This document shows positions 1-10,041 of a stretch of DNA of 64,000 nucleotides, piece by piece. Position numbers and translations under genes: made by a program. The first letter of the stretch is position 1. Each line of letters starts with the position of its first letter. The stretch is taken from the NCBI RefSeq assembly GCF_014764305.1, contig NZ_CP061703.1:1766800-1830799 (forward strand), given 5' to 3'. The notes beneath the pieces are model-generated. The model saw only the letters and a program-made list of their open reading frames with translations. It made no database searches and was not told where the DNA came from. This stretch comes from Mesoflavibacter profundi. GTDB lineage: Bacteria > Bacteroidota > Bacteroidia > Flavobacteriales > Flavobacteriaceae.

Positions 1-3
1 TCT

Positions 4-405
4 ATGAATATTTTAATCAAGTTAACCTGCTTAGTAGGATTAGTAATTGCTCCAATTTTAGGTAATCATTCACCTGAAGAAGGATTAGCTACTATAGAAG
101 TTGAAAAACATGTTTGGGTTGATCAAGATGACAATTCTCATGACTTATCAAATATCGATTCTAATGTAGAAATTAATGAAACTGTTAATGTTCAAGTTTT
201 TATGAATAAAACCAATGATGGTACTGTAAAAGCAACAGTAACAACTACTACAGAAACTAATGGAGTAAAAGAAGTTAAAGAAGAAGTTTTTGAAGGTACA
301 GAGGATGAAGTTAAATCAAAAATAGAAGCTTTAAAAGATGTGCAATTAAAAACAAAAGCAGTAAAAAAGGTTATTGCAAAAGAAAAGGTTAGACCAAATG
401 CGTAA
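4..405 (+). CDS. small secreted hypothetical protein
   Basis: I do not recognise this 133-residue protein. The first ~20 residues form a hydrophobic signal peptide (MNILIKLTCLVGLVIAPILG), so it is probably exported. The mature part is acidic and Thr/Lys/Glu-rich; residues ~75-110 alternate T, V, E and K, and the C terminus is Lys-rich. No catalytic motif is visible. It ends just before a strong hairpin terminator. The ATG lies only 3 nt into the window, so an upstream start in the same frame cannot be excluded, but the signal peptide makes this start sensible. Confidence 0.6.
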   Translation: MNILIKLTCLVGLVIAPILGNHSPEEGLATIEVEKHVWVDQDDNSHDLSNIDSNVEINETVNVQVFMNKTNDGTVKATVTTTTETNGVKEVKEEVFEGTEDEVKSKIEALKDVQLKTKAVKKVIAKEKVRPNA

Positions 406-428
406 CAAACTATGACTAAATAAAATTA

Positions 429-459
429 AAACCTGCTAATTAACATAGCAGGTTTTTTT
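429..459 (+). terminator. intrinsic terminator after the first gene
   Basis: A 10-bp stem (AAACCTGCTA, 429-438, with TAGCAGGTTT, 446-455) and a 7-nt loop run into a T tract. It lies 24 nt after the stop codon at 405. Confidence 0.85.
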
Positions 460-479
460 ATAGTATATTTGGATTAGAT

Positions 480-1481
480 ATGAGCTGGTTTAAAAAAGAT
501 CCGTTACAAATAATTTCGTTTTTAAGTTATGGTACTAAAAATCATTTCTATATACGCGGTCGTGCATTAGAAGATGAAACCATTAATTTAGAAGAAAAGA
601 GTCTTTGGAATTTAATTTTAAATACTTGGAAACGTTTTGAAACAGACGAAATTAAAAATACTAAACTTAAAATAACCTTGCCAGATACTAGTGTTTATTA
701 CACAAAAACAGATCGTGATGGCTACTACAAGATAGATACTAAAATCGAAAACTTAGACCATCTAATTAATGAAGAAGGTTGGTTAAACTTTGAGCTTTCT
801 TATGTTGAGCCCAATATTAAGCGTACAATTCAAAAAGAAAATCGATTTAAAGGAGAAATACTCATTCCTGCAAAAAATGCTCAGTTTGGTGTAATAAGTG
901 ATATTGATGATACAATTATTCATACAGGTGTAGCTTCAATATTAAAATGGCGTGTTATTTATAATACTTTTTTAAAACACGTACAAAGTAGGACTGCTTT
1001 AGAAGGTGCTGCAGAGTTTTATCATTTACTACATAGTGGTAGTAATGGTAAATCTGCAAATCCTATTTTTTATGTTAGTCATAGTCCTTGGAATTTATAC
1101 CGTTATTTAGAGTTTTTCCTAAAAGCTAATAATTTTCCTAAAGGTCCAATATTACTACGTAGTTTTAGAACTATTTTTAAGAAAAAATCGTCGACCTGTA
1201 AACCGCAAAAGCAATTAGAAATTGTAAATATTTTAAATACGTATCCGGATCTGCCTTTTATTCTAATTGGTGATAGTGGTGAGCATGATCCTGATATATA
1301 TCTAGAATTAGTAAATGCGTATCCTAAGCGTGTTAAAGCGGTGTATTTAAGAAGTGTTTTACATAAACAGAAAATGCAACGTGTAAAAGCTTTATTAAAA
1401 GACTATAGTATTCCTGTAATTATAGTAGATAATAGTAAAGAAGCTATTGCTCATGCAAAAGGTCTTGGTATAATTAAATAA
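480..1481 (+). CDS. App1-family (DUF2183) phosphatase domain protein
   Basis: The 333-residue protein carries the APP1 catalytic domain, a haloacid-dehalogenase-like phosphatase related to yeast phosphatidate phosphatase App1. The nucleophile motif DIDDT is at residues 141-145, following a beta strand (FGVIS). The distal acidic motif GDSGEHDP is near residue 262. The N-terminal ~130 residues look like the beta-rich domain usual in bacterial members. No signal peptide is seen, so it is probably cytoplasmic. The substrate in bacteria is not established; phosphatidate is an inference from the yeast enzyme. A TATATTTG (-7-like) element sits at 464-471, very close to the start, so the leader would be very short if it is used. 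Confidence 0.85.
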   Translation: MSWFKKDPLQIISFLSYGTKNHFYIRGRALEDETINLEEKSLWNLILNTWKRFETDEIKNTKLKITLPDTSVYYTKTDRDGYYKIDTKIENLDHLINEEGWLNFELSYVEPNIKRTIQKENRFKGEILIPAKNAQFGVISDIDDTIIHTGVASILKWRVIYNTFLKHVQSRTALEGAAEFYHLLHSGSNGKSANPIFYVSHSPWNLYRYLEFFLKANNFPKGPILLRSFRTIFKKKSSTCKPQKQLEIVNILNTYPDLPFILIGDSGEHDPDIYLELVNAYPKRVKAVYLRSVLHKQKMQRVKALLKDYSIPVIIVDNSKEAIAHAKGLGIIK

Positions 1482-1543
1482 GACTCTACTTCGACTACGC
1501 TTGGTATAAACTCTAATCAGACTCGATAGGGTATCGCCAAAAA

Positions 1544-2158
1544 TTAAAACAATCCGTTTATTTGCGCGTCTATTTTGTTTATTATATTACCTAAATCTTC
1601 AGGATTTGCAACAAAGTCTAAATTATCTACATCTATAATTAGTAAGTTTCCTTTATTGTAACCGTGTATCCAAGCTTCATAACGTTCGTTAAGCCTACTT
1701 AAATAATCAATGCTTATAGAATTTTCGTAATCACGACCACGTTTATGTATTTGAGCTACTAAATTAGGAATTGAGCTGCGTAAATATATTAGTAAATCTG
1801 GTCCAGGAACAAAAGTTTCCATAAGATCAAAAAGGGATTTGTAGTTTTCAAAATCACGATTTGTCATTAATCCCATTGCATGTAAATTAGGTGCAAAAAT
1901 ATGGGCATCTTCGTAAATTGTACGGTCTTGAATTATGTCTTTTCCACTTTCTTTAATCTGAGTGACCTGTCTAAAACGACTATTTAAAAAGTAAACTTGC
2001 AGGTTAAAACTCCAACGTTCCATCTGGTTATAAAAATCGTCTAAATATGGGTTGTCTACTACATCTTCTAATTGCGCTTCCCAATTAAAATGTTTAGCTA
2101 GTAATTTGGTAAGCGTTGTTTTTCCTGCGCCAATATTTCCTGCAATAGCAACGTGCAT
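1544..2158 (-). CDS. deoxynucleoside kinase
   Basis: This 204-residue protein phosphorylates deoxynucleosides with ATP in the salvage pathway. The P-loop GNIGAGKT is at residues 7-14. The dNK-family substrate-binding stretch (LEDVVDNPYLDDFY) follows at ~30-44, and a DR motif (QDRTIYED) with the acid used in catalysis is near residue 78. Length fits the family. It lies 2 nt after the stop of the upstream gene on the same strand, so the two are probably cotranscribed. Deoxyadenosine/deoxyguanosine specificity is likely from family resemblance but cannot be read from the sequence. Confidence 0.88.
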   Translation of the reverse strand: MHVAIAGNIGAGKTTLTKLLAKHFNWEAQLEDVVDNPYLDDFYNQMERWSFNLQVYFLNSRFRQVTQIKESGKDIIQDRTIYEDAHIFAPNLHAMGLMTNRDFENYKSLFDLMETFVPGPDLLIYLRSSIPNLVAQIHKRGRDYENSISIDYLSRLNERYEAWIHGYNKGNLLIIDVDNLDFVANPEDLGNIINKIDAQINGLF

Positions 2159-2160
2159 AG

Positions 2161-2940
2161 TTAGTCTGTTTTAAGTTGGTATTTATATAGAGTTTTAAGG
2201 GTGTAAATATACAGGATTTGATTGGTTACAAAAAACTGATTTATTAACATATTTGGTTGTTCGATCTCTATTTTTTGTTTGTCTTTTGAGTTATAGTAGC
2301 TTAACCCATTTTGGTCTTCAATAATTAAATTTTCTTTTGTTGCTTGTAGGTTTATAAAACCATTATTAGGTAGTTTGTAAACTAAACTTCCAAAATAATT
2401 ATAGCAATAAAGATAGTTTTGTGTTAATAGCCAACAGTAATTATAGTTACTAGTTAAGGATAGTACTTTAGAACTTACAGGTATTGTTTTATAACGAGTT
2501 TTTAAAGTTTTAAAATCAAATAATTCTAATTGCTGAAAATCTTGATTAAAAACCCAAATTGTATTATCAAAACCTGTTGTGATATGGCTAATGTTTTTGT
2601 ATTCTGGTATGGTGTTAAAGTCTACTTTAGCAATTTCAGCTAATCGGTTATCAAGTATTATAACTGTATTAAAATTAGAATAAAATAAATTAATCTTTAA
2701 AGGATTAAATGTATTTACCTCTAGATTGTTTCCTAATTGAAAATTGCTATAGCGTAATGTATCTAAAGCGGTAATCTTTATAAGCGAATTATCTTTAATA
2801 ATATAAGTCGAATTAAAATTATCCTTACTAATAAATTTATCTGCAATTAGTGTTTCTTTATTTAGTAGTTCGCAAGATATTTTGTTTTGGCAATAACAAA
2901 AACAAGAGATGAAAAATAAAATTAAAGTATATGCTTTCAT
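2161..2940 (-). CDS. secreted hypothetical protein, possible beta-propeller
   Basis: I do not recognise a named family. I chose the ATG at 2940 rather than one 30 nt upstream because it begins directly with a classical signal peptide (MKAYTLILFFISCFCYC). The remaining ~240 residues are made of short beta-prone repeats with regular aromatic and Asn/Leu positions, suggesting a small beta-propeller or a similar repeat fold. It is followed 2 nt later by the deoxynucleoside kinase gene, an arrangement that suggests cotranscription rather than functional linkage. Confidence 0.6.
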   Translation of the reverse strand: MKAYTLILFFISCFCYCQNKISCELLNKETLIADKFISKDNFNSTYIIKDNSLIKITALDTLRYSNFQLGNNLEVNTFNPLKINLFYSNFNTVIILDNRLAEIAKVDFNTIPEYKNISHITTGFDNTIWVFNQDFQQLELFDFKTLKTRYKTIPVSSKVLSLTSNYNYCWLLTQNYLYCYNYFGSLVYKLPNNGFINLQATKENLIIEDQNGLSYYNSKDKQKIEIEQPNMLINQFFVTNQILYIYTLKTLYKYQLKTD

Positions 2941-3122
2941 ACCATCACAATGTACAAAAATTAAACCCAAAATTGTAACAATATTGGCTGCTTTTCGTCA
3001 AATAACCAAGACCTTTAATTACATGTTTTATTAGTAAATATTTAACATTTGTTAGTTAAACTAATAATTAATTTAAAAGTCTAATTACAAATACACCAAA
3101 TTACTATTTTAAAATTACCGTA

Positions 3123-4028
3123 ATGAAATTAAACTACGCATTAAAAACAATCACTTTAAGCTTATTCTTACTGTTAACATTACAAGTTACTGCACAAGCA
3201 GATTTTCAAGGAGAAGCAGTTTACATGTCTAAAACTACTGTCGATTTAGATAATTTTGGAGGAAGAGAATTAAGTCCAGAACGTAAAAAAATGATCATGG
3301 AACGTATGAAGTCTATGTTAGAAAAAACGTTTATTCTAACATTTAACAAAACCGAATCCATGTACAAAGAAGATGAAGCGTTAGAGTCGCCAGCGCAAGG
3401 AGGAATGCGTATGATGGGCGGAATGGGAAGCGTTGGTCCAGTTTACAAAAACGTTAAAACTAACGAGTATTTACAAGATCAAGAGTTTTTTGGAAAGCAA
3501 TTTTTAATTAACGATAGTTTACCAAAATACGAATGGAAAATGACTGGAGAAACCAAACAAATTGGTCAATATATGTGTTTTAAAGCAACTGCAGTAAAAC
3601 AAGTAGATGCTGCAGATTGGACAAATATGCGTCGTAAAAATAAAGACGAAGACAAGAAAAACGAAGATGAAAAAGAAGGTGCAGAAGTAGAAAAAGACTC
3701 TACAAAAAAAGACGAATTTAAAGATCCTTTTGATCAAATCGAAATCCCAGAACAAATAGAAGTTACCGCTTGGTACACAATGCAAATACCTGTAAGTGCA
3801 GGACCAGGAGAATATTGGGGATTACCTGGATTAATTTTAGAAATAAATTCTGGAAGAACTACAATTCTTTGTACAAAAATCACACTAAATCCTGAAGATA
3901 AAAAAGAGATTAAAAAACCAACAAAAGGCAAAGAAGTTGGTAGAGAAGAATATCAAGATATTGTAAAAAAGAAAATGGAAGAAATGAGAGCTATGTTTAG
4001 AGCAAGACGTGGCGGAGGAAGACGATAA
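3123..4028 (+). CDS. GLPGLI family protein
   Basis: A 301-residue exported protein with signal peptide (residues ~1-25, ending near AQA). It has the signature that names the family, WGLPGLILEI (residues ~237-246), followed by the conserved strand. The middle contains a Met/Gly-rich insertion (MRMMGGMG, ~97-104) and a strongly charged Lys/Glu stretch (~172-197) that vary in this family. The C terminus is Arg/Gly-rich. GLPGLI proteins are common in Bacteroidota and often sit next to a TonB-receptor-like barrel, as here 24 nt downstream. Their function is unknown, and a role with the neighbouring barrel is inference. Confidence 0.88.
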   Translation: MKLNYALKTITLSLFLLLTLQVTAQADFQGEAVYMSKTTVDLDNFGGRELSPERKKMIMERMKSMLEKTFILTFNKTESMYKEDEALESPAQGGMRMMGGMGSVGPVYKNVKTNEYLQDQEFFGKQFLINDSLPKYEWKMTGETKQIGQYMCFKATAVKQVDAADWTNMRRKNKDEDKKNEDEKEGAEVEKDSTKKDEFKDPFDQIEIPEQIEVTAWYTMQIPVSAGPGEYWGLPGLILEINSGRTTILCTKITLNPEDKKEIKKPTKGKEVGREEYQDIVKKKMEEMRAMFRARRGGGRR

Positions 4029-4052
4029 TCTACAACTTAACCAAAAAAATAA

Positions 4053-6788
4053 ATGAAAAATCTAATTAAACTACTAGTCTTATTAGTAGCAAGCACATCT
4101 TTTGCGCAAGTCACATTTCAAGGTGTAATTAAAGATAGTACAGGCGTTGGATTAGAATTAGCCAATGTGGTTGCCATAAACCAAGCAACAAAAAATTTAG
4201 ATGCTTACGGAATTACTAACGATAAAGGTCGCTTTAAGTTGAGTTTAGAAGAAAACTCAACCTATACAATTACGGTGAGTTATATCGGGATGAAATCTTT
4301 ATCTGAAACTGTTGAAACCAAAGAAGCAACCATTGAAAAAGACTTCACAATGTCTTTTGATGATAGTTTAGATGAAGTGGAATTAACCTATGAAATGCCT
4401 GTAACTATTAGTGGTGACACCATAGTTTATAACGCAGATTCTTTTAAAAATGGTACCGAAAGAAAACTTGGTGACGTCCTAGAAAAATTACCAGGTGTTG
4501 AGGTTAATGATGAAGGTGAAATTGAAGTAGAAGGGAAAGCTGTTGGAAAAGTAATGGTAGACGGTAAAGACTTTTTTGATGGCGATTCTAAATTAGCGAC
4601 TAAAAATATTCCTGCAAACGCGGTAGATAAAGTTCAGGTGTTAAAAAACTATTCAGAAGTTGGTCAACTTAGTGGTGTAACAAATAATCAGGATAATATT
4701 GCCATAAATATTAAGTTAAAAGAAGGAAAGAAAAACTTTTGGTTTGGTACAATTACTGGCGGTATTGGTGATTCGCCAGACAAAACATTATACCTTGCCC
4801 AACCTAAATTATTTTATTATAGTCCAGAAAAAAGTATCAACTTTATTGGAGATATAAATAATGTAGGCGAGTTAGCTTTAACACGTCGTGATATCTTTAA
4901 TTTTTCTGGTGGTTTCCAAATGCCAAGTCAACAAAGTGGTACCAATATAAGTTTAGGAGATAACAATTTAAGTTTCCTTCAACTACAAAATAATCAAGCT
5001 AAAGATATTAATACAAAGTTTGGTGCTGCTAACTTTAGTATGTCGCCTAAAAAGACTTTAGACTTAAGTGGTTTTGGTATTTTTTCTAGCAGTCGTGTAG
5101 ATCTTCAAGAAAATCAAAATGTAATTTATACAGACGAAAGTTTAAATATTCCAAACGAGCGAACAGAAACAAACACGCATCAAAAAAGTGATTTAGGGAT
5201 GATTAAATTAAGTGCTAAATACAAGCCAAACACTAATAATCAATTAGATTATGATATTGTTGGTCGTACATCTAAAGAGTCTCAAGATCAAATGGTATTA
5301 TCTTCTGTGGTTGGCGGTATTGACGAAAACCAAAACTCAAATCCATACAGTATAAATCAGAATTTAAATTACTACTACACGCATGACGAGAATAATATTT
5401 TTGCGTTATCTGCACAGCATTTAATTCAAGATGAGGATCCTTTTTATAAAGCCGTATTAGAAAACGATCCTACAAACAATGCAGATGCAGATAATGATGC
5501 TTTTGATAATACTGCATTTGCATTAGGTTTAAATACAGATCAAAATTTATATGATGTTAATCAAGAGAAGCGTGTAAAATCTAATCAGTTAGATGCAAAA
5601 CTAGATTACTGGAATATTCTAAATAAGAAAAGTGACATTAACTTTACCATTGGTACTATTTATAGTAAGCAACAGTTTAACTCTAATATTTTCCAAGTGT
5701 TAGATAATGCTAGTGAGTTAGATACTACGCCAATTGCAGGTGTAACAGATATAAATGATACAGATTACACCTTTAGCGATGTATATTTAGGTCTACATTA
5801 CCGTTGGAAAACAGGTAAGTTTACTATTAGTCCTGGTGTTTCTGCACATGCTTATAGCGCAGTTAATACACAATTTGGAGAAGAAACTAAAGACAACTTT
5901 TTCAGATTATTACCAGATTTAAATGTTCGAGTTCAGCTTAAACAATCAGAAAATTTAAATTTCAACTATAAAATGCAAACGCAATTTACAGATGTAAATC
6001 AGTTTGCTAGAGGATTGGTTTTAAATAACTACAATTCGACTTTTATTGGAAATCCAGATCTAGAAAGTGCGTTATCACATAACTTAAATTTAAGTTATTT
6101 CAGCTTTAATATGTTTAATTATACCAATGTTTTTGCTATGTTAAATTATACTAAGAGTATTGATAATATTAGAACAAGATCGGTGTTTCAAGATGGTTCT
6201 GTGATTAGAAGTAGTACACCTTTTAATTCTGGTTTTGAAGACGAATCTTTTACAGCAAGCGGACGTTTTCAAAGACGTTTTGGTAAGCTTCAAGGTAGTG
6301 TAAGAGGTAGTTTTGCTTACACAAAATTCAATCAGTTAATTAACGATATTGTTTCGGTTAACGAAAATTATAATCAATCCTACACAGCAAGTATACGTTC
6401 TAACTTTTTAGAAGCGCCTAATTTTGAAGTAAGCTACCGTTACAGCATTCAAGATAGTGATCAAGGAAGTACAAGAACAAAGTTTTATACCAATGCACCA
6501 ACTATCGAATTTGACGCGTTAATTTTTAAGACATTAACTTTTAAAACAGATTACACGTATAGTAATTTAAGAAATGAAGATGAAACCATAAACTCTTTTG
6601 ATTTATGGAATGCTTCTTTAGCGTATCGTAAAACAAATGATAGCAAATGGGAATACGAACTTAAAGCAACAAACTTGTTAGATACGGCAACAAGAAATCA
6701 AACTAATAATGGAACATTCTCGGTAAGTACAAGTGAGTATTTTATACAACCAAGGTTTTTAACGTTAAGAGTTATTTATAATTTATAA
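4053..6788 (+). CDS. TonB-dependent-receptor-like outer membrane protein
   Basis: This 911-residue protein starts with a signal peptide ending near SFAQ. A carboxypeptidase-regulatory-like beta-sandwich (residues ~20-105) follows, then a plug-like region with the typical text KLPGVEVNDEGEI near 150, and a long C-terminal beta-barrel ending in aromatic strand text (VIYNL). It has the layout of the outer-membrane TonB receptor/OMP_b-brl group found throughout Flavobacteriia, slightly longer than a minimal receptor. It is transcribed with the preceding GLPGLI gene. The ligand is unknown; no SusD partner is adjacent, so polysaccharide import is not indicated. Confidence 0.85.
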   Translation: MKNLIKLLVLLVASTSFAQVTFQGVIKDSTGVGLELANVVAINQATKNLDAYGITNDKGRFKLSLEENSTYTITVSYIGMKSLSETVETKEATIEKDFTMSFDDSLDEVELTYEMPVTISGDTIVYNADSFKNGTERKLGDVLEKLPGVEVNDEGEIEVEGKAVGKVMVDGKDFFDGDSKLATKNIPANAVDKVQVLKNYSEVGQLSGVTNNQDNIAINIKLKEGKKNFWFGTITGGIGDSPDKTLYLAQPKLFYYSPEKSINFIGDINNVGELALTRRDIFNFSGGFQMPSQQSGTNISLGDNNLSFLQLQNNQAKDINTKFGAANFSMSPKKTLDLSGFGIFSSSRVDLQENQNVIYTDESLNIPNERTETNTHQKSDLGMIKLSAKYKPNTNNQLDYDIVGRTSKESQDQMVLSSVVGGIDENQNSNPYSINQNLNYYYTHDENNIFALSAQHLIQDEDPFYKAVLENDPTNNADADNDAFDNTAFALGLNTDQNLYDVNQEKRVKSNQLDAKLDYWNILNKKSDINFTIGTIYSKQQFNSNIFQVLDNASELDTTPIAGVTDINDTDYTFSDVYLGLHYRWKTGKFTISPGVSAHAYSAVNTQFGEETKDNFFRLLPDLNVRVQLKQSENLNFNYKMQTQFTDVNQFARGLVLNNYNSTFIGNPDLESALSHNLNLSYFSFNMFNYTNVFAMLNYTKSIDNIRTRSVFQDGSVIRSSTPFNSGFEDESFTASGRFQRRFGKLQGSVRGSFAYTKFNQLINDIVSVNENYNQSYTASIRSNFLEAPNFEVSYRYSIQDSDQGSTRTKFYTNAPTIEFDALIFKTLTFKTDYTYSNLRNEDETINSFDLWNASLAYRKTNDSKWEYELKATNLLDTATRNQTNNGTFSVSTSEYFIQPRFLTLRVIYNL

Positions 6789-6806
6789 AATAAATTACAT
6801 CCAATT

Positions 6807-6837
6807 AAAAAGCGCTTTGAAAAAGGCGCTTTTTTTA
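6807..6837. terminator. bidirectional terminator between the barrel gene and rodA
   Basis: AAAAAGCGC (6807-6815) pairs with GCGCTTTTT (6826-6834), with a T tract on the plus strand and A residues on the 5' side that give a T tract on the minus strand. It separates two convergent genes and ends one base before the rodA stop codon. Confidence 0.85.
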
Positions 6838-8115
6838 TTACCACTCATTAATTCTATTAGAATCTAGCTTAATAAAAATGAATAACAAAATGGTAAATCC
6901 CCAAAGACCAGAGCCACCATAACTAAAAAACGGTAGCGGTATACCAATAGTTGGAATTAGTCCCATAACCATTCCAATATTAATCATAAAATGAATAAAT
7001 AGTATTGCAGCTACAGCATGACCATACATTCGGCTAAATTGGTTTTTTTGTCGTTCTGCAAGTACAATAATTCGTGTTATTAATAATACAAAAACTAGAA
7101 CTGTTAAAAAGCTACCAATAAATCCCCATTCTTCTCCAACAGTAGTAAAAATGTAATCTGTGTGTTGTTCCGGAACAAAATTTCCGGTAGTTCTTGTACC
7201 TTCTAAAAATCCTCTTCCTGTCATACCTCCATTACTAATTGCTTTTTCAGATTCGTTTAAATTATAAGCAATAGTTTGTTTCATTTGTTTTAGTTTAACA
7301 GGATCTTTTTCTAAACTAAGCCAGATTGTAATTCGGTCTTTTTGATGTACAGGCAATAAGTTGTCGTATACATATCTTACAGAAAACGCCAAAATGGTAC
7401 TTAGAACAATAACCAGAATAGGTTTTAAAATAATTGGTCTTTTTTTTAAGGTGAAATAGTAAGTTAAAGTAATAAATACTGTTAACGTTAATGTGATGAT
7501 AAGACCAAATTTTAAGGCTGCAATAGATAGTAAAACTAATAGTAGACCAACAATTAAATAAATATGCGGTAAACCTTCTCTATATAATACGAAAAAAAAT
7601 GCGCTGTAAACCAGCGTACTTCCAGCGTCTTTTTGCAATAGAATAAGAAAAGCAGGAATTATAATTATAGCAAAAGTCCTAAGTTGATCGCTAAAATTTT
7701 TAATATCTGTATTTAAGTCGCTTACATATTTTGCAACAGCTAAAGCTGTTGCAGCTTTAGCAAACTCACTTGGTTGGAGCGTCATAGATCCTATGCCATA
7801 CCAAGATGTAGCTCCGTTTATATTTTTACCAAAGACAAATAATCCCGCTAAAGATATACATGAAATTATATAAATTAAACTGGAAAACCGTTCGTAAAAC
7901 TTGGCATCTACAGATAGAATTACAATAATTAATAATACCGAAAGTCCTATAAAGATTAACTGTTTACTATAAAAATTACTGAAATTTAAAAGATTGATAG
8001 TTTCTCCAGAATGTGAAGCAGATAAAATATTAACCCAACCAAATCCTACTAAAATAAAAAATAGAATAATGGTTAACCAATCAAATTTAAAATGTCTATC
8101 GGTTTCTCTAAGCAT
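6838..8115 (-). CDS. rodA: rod shape-determining protein RodA
   Basis: RodA is the SEDS-family peptidoglycan glycosyltransferase of the elongasome and works with PBP2. The 425-residue protein is almost entirely membrane segments. It shows SEDS hallmarks: an LQPSEFAK motif near residue 117, a long extracytoplasmic loop carrying the family's GGMTGRGFLEG text (~295), and the C-terminal IPLPFFSYGGSG motif (~392). It is the last gene of the mreB-mreC-mreD-pbp2-rodA operon, with its ATG directly abutting the stop codon of the PBP2 gene. Confidence 0.95.
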   Translation of the reverse strand: MLRETDRHFKFDWLTIILFFILVGFGWVNILSASHSGETINLLNFSNFYSKQLIFIGLSVLLIIVILSVDAKFYERFSSLIYIISCISLAGLFVFGKNINGATSWYGIGSMTLQPSEFAKAATALAVAKYVSDLNTDIKNFSDQLRTFAIIIIPAFLILLQKDAGSTLVYSAFFFVLYREGLPHIYLIVGLLLVLLSIAALKFGLIITLTLTVFITLTYYFTLKKRPIILKPILVIVLSTILAFSVRYVYDNLLPVHQKDRITIWLSLEKDPVKLKQMKQTIAYNLNESEKAISNGGMTGRGFLEGTRTTGNFVPEQHTDYIFTTVGEEWGFIGSFLTVLVFVLLITRIIVLAERQKNQFSRMYGHAVAAILFIHFMINIGMVMGLIPTIGIPLPFFSYGGSGLWGFTILLFIFIKLDSNRINEW

Positions 8116-10041
8116 TTAATTAAGTTGATTTAATTTGGTTTTTAGTTTATTAAATTCTTCTGGCGGAATAACCTGAAGTTGCGTTTGTCCATTTATTTTA
8201 AATGGTTCTCCAGAGTAAGGCTTTGCGTACTCATTTTCTAGACTGTGAGATAATAGCCAATCTTCTAGATCTGTTCTTGTAATTTCGTTTTTTAAATGTT
8301 TTTCTATCATTAAACTAGCAACTTTACCCGCAAATCTGCTTCCCCAATAACCGTTTTCAACAAAAACAGCAATTGCAATTTTAGGATCGTCTTTTGGTGC
8401 AAAAGCGACAAAAATAGAATGGTCTGTAAGTTGTGTTCTAACACTATCTACAATAGCAAAATTTTCAACAGTACCAGTTTTTCCGCAAATTTCAATGTCT
8501 TTAACTTGTAAACTACTTGCTGTTCCAGTTTTATAAACCTCTAACATACCTTCTATAACAGGCTCGAAGTTTTTCTCACTTATTGTAGTGTATTTAGGTG
8601 TAGTAAAATTTTCTGGAATAGTTTCGTCTTCAATATGTTTTATAATATGTGGTGTATAATAATAACCTCTATTTGCAATTGCAGCAACCATATTTGCTAA
8701 CTGTATTGGCGTAGTTGCAACTTCACCTTGTCCTATTGCATTAGATACTGTGTAAGTAGAATAAAAAGTGTTTGGATACAAATGTTTGTAATAATCGCGA
8801 TCTGGTATTCTTCCCTTTTGACCAACATATAAATCGTTGTTTAAAAAATTACCAAGCCCAAAACTTTTAACATGTTTACTCCATTTATCAATACCAATAG
8901 ACGCATTTTCGTATTTGTCTAAGATGTTTCTGTAAGCTGTAAGAAAATAGGCATTACAGGATTTTTCTATTCCGCCAATTAAATTATTTCTTGTTCCAGA
9001 AGGACAGTGACAGCCCATAAATCTGTTACCGTACTTGATACCGTGATAACAGGTTACTGTTTCGGTTGGAGACATCACTTCTTCTTCTAAAGCAATAAGA
9101 GCATTCATTAATTTAAAAGGCGATCCTGGTTCGTAAACACCTTGAATACTTCTGTTAAATAAAGGTTTTGCAATAGAATCGTTAAATAATTTAGTGAAAT
9201 TTTTACTTCTATTACGACCAACTAAACTATTTGGGTTATAAGTTGGTGCGGAGATCATTGCTAGTATTTCACCAGTTTTAGGTTCTATAGCTATAACGCC
9301 ACCACGTTTGTTTGTCATTAATAGTTCGCCATAAGCCTGTAAATCTGCATCAATTGTAATTGTTATGTCTTTTCCTGCGACTGGTAAAGTATCTAGTTTG
9401 CCATCTTGATACGGACCTATATTTTTATTAAATCGGTCTTTTTGTATAAATTTTATCCCTTTTTGACCTCTTAAAATAGTTTCATAAGACGCTTCTACAC
9501 CTTGTTTTCCAATTAAATCTCCGCTTCGGTAGTAATTATCTTTATTAATCTCTCTGTAATTAACTTCTCCAATATCACCTAAAACATTTGCTCCAATATT
9601 GGTTTCGTATTTTCTTAAAGATCTTTTTTGGATGTAAAATCCTTCATATTTTCTCATTTTTTCTTGAAGAATAGCATAGTCTTCTTTAGATAAATGAGAT
9701 AAAAATACCGATGGTAATCTTGGTGAGTAATGTTTTGCTTTTTTATATTTTTCTATTAAATGTTCTTTTTTAATTTTTAATAGCGTACAAAATTCTAAAG
9801 TATCAAAAGGTTTTACTTCTCTAGGTATAATCATTACGTCGTAAGACGGTTGATTAGATACTAATAATTTACCATTACGATCGTACACAAAACCGCGTTT
9901 AGGATAATTAAAAACAGGTCTAATAGCATTATCATCGTAAATACTTTGGGTATTATTATTTAAACCCTGAAGATAAAGTAATCTTCCAGTAAATATAATG
10001 CCAACAATTATTACAAAAAGAAAAAGTATAAATTTTCTCAT
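8116..10041 (-). CDS. mrdA: penicillin-binding protein 2 (transpeptidase)
   Basis: A class B PBP that cross-links peptidoglycan during elongation, paired with RodA. The 641-residue protein has one N-terminal membrane anchor (~5-25), a dimerisation/pedestal domain, and a C-terminal transpeptidase domain. All three penicilloyl-serine motifs are present: SPFK (the catalytic Ser near residue 304), SCN, and KTG in the text GKTGTVENF. It overlaps mreD by 4 nt and abuts rodA, so the operon is translationally coupled. The gene order and length are those usual in Bacteroidota. Confidence 0.95.
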   Translation of the reverse strand: MRKFILFLFVIIVGIIFTGRLLYLQGLNNNTQSIYDDNAIRPVFNYPKRGFVYDRNGKLLVSNQPSYDVMIIPREVKPFDTLEFCTLLKIKKEHLIEKYKKAKHYSPRLPSVFLSHLSKEDYAILQEKMRKYEGFYIQKRSLRKYETNIGANVLGDIGEVNYREINKDNYYRSGDLIGKQGVEASYETILRGQKGIKFIQKDRFNKNIGPYQDGKLDTLPVAGKDITITIDADLQAYGELLMTNKRGGVIAIEPKTGEILAMISAPTYNPNSLVGRNRSKNFTKLFNDSIAKPLFNRSIQGVYEPGSPFKLMNALIALEEEVMSPTETVTCYHGIKYGNRFMGCHCPSGTRNNLIGGIEKSCNAYFLTAYRNILDKYENASIGIDKWSKHVKSFGLGNFLNNDLYVGQKGRIPDRDYYKHLYPNTFYSTYTVSNAIGQGEVATTPIQLANMVAAIANRGYYYTPHIIKHIEDETIPENFTTPKYTTISEKNFEPVIEGMLEVYKTGTASSLQVKDIEICGKTGTVENFAIVDSVRTQLTDHSIFVAFAPKDDPKIAIAVFVENGYWGSRFAGKVASLMIEKHLKNEITRTDLEDWLLSHSLENEYAKPYSGEPFKINGQTQLQVIPPEEFNKLKTKLNQLN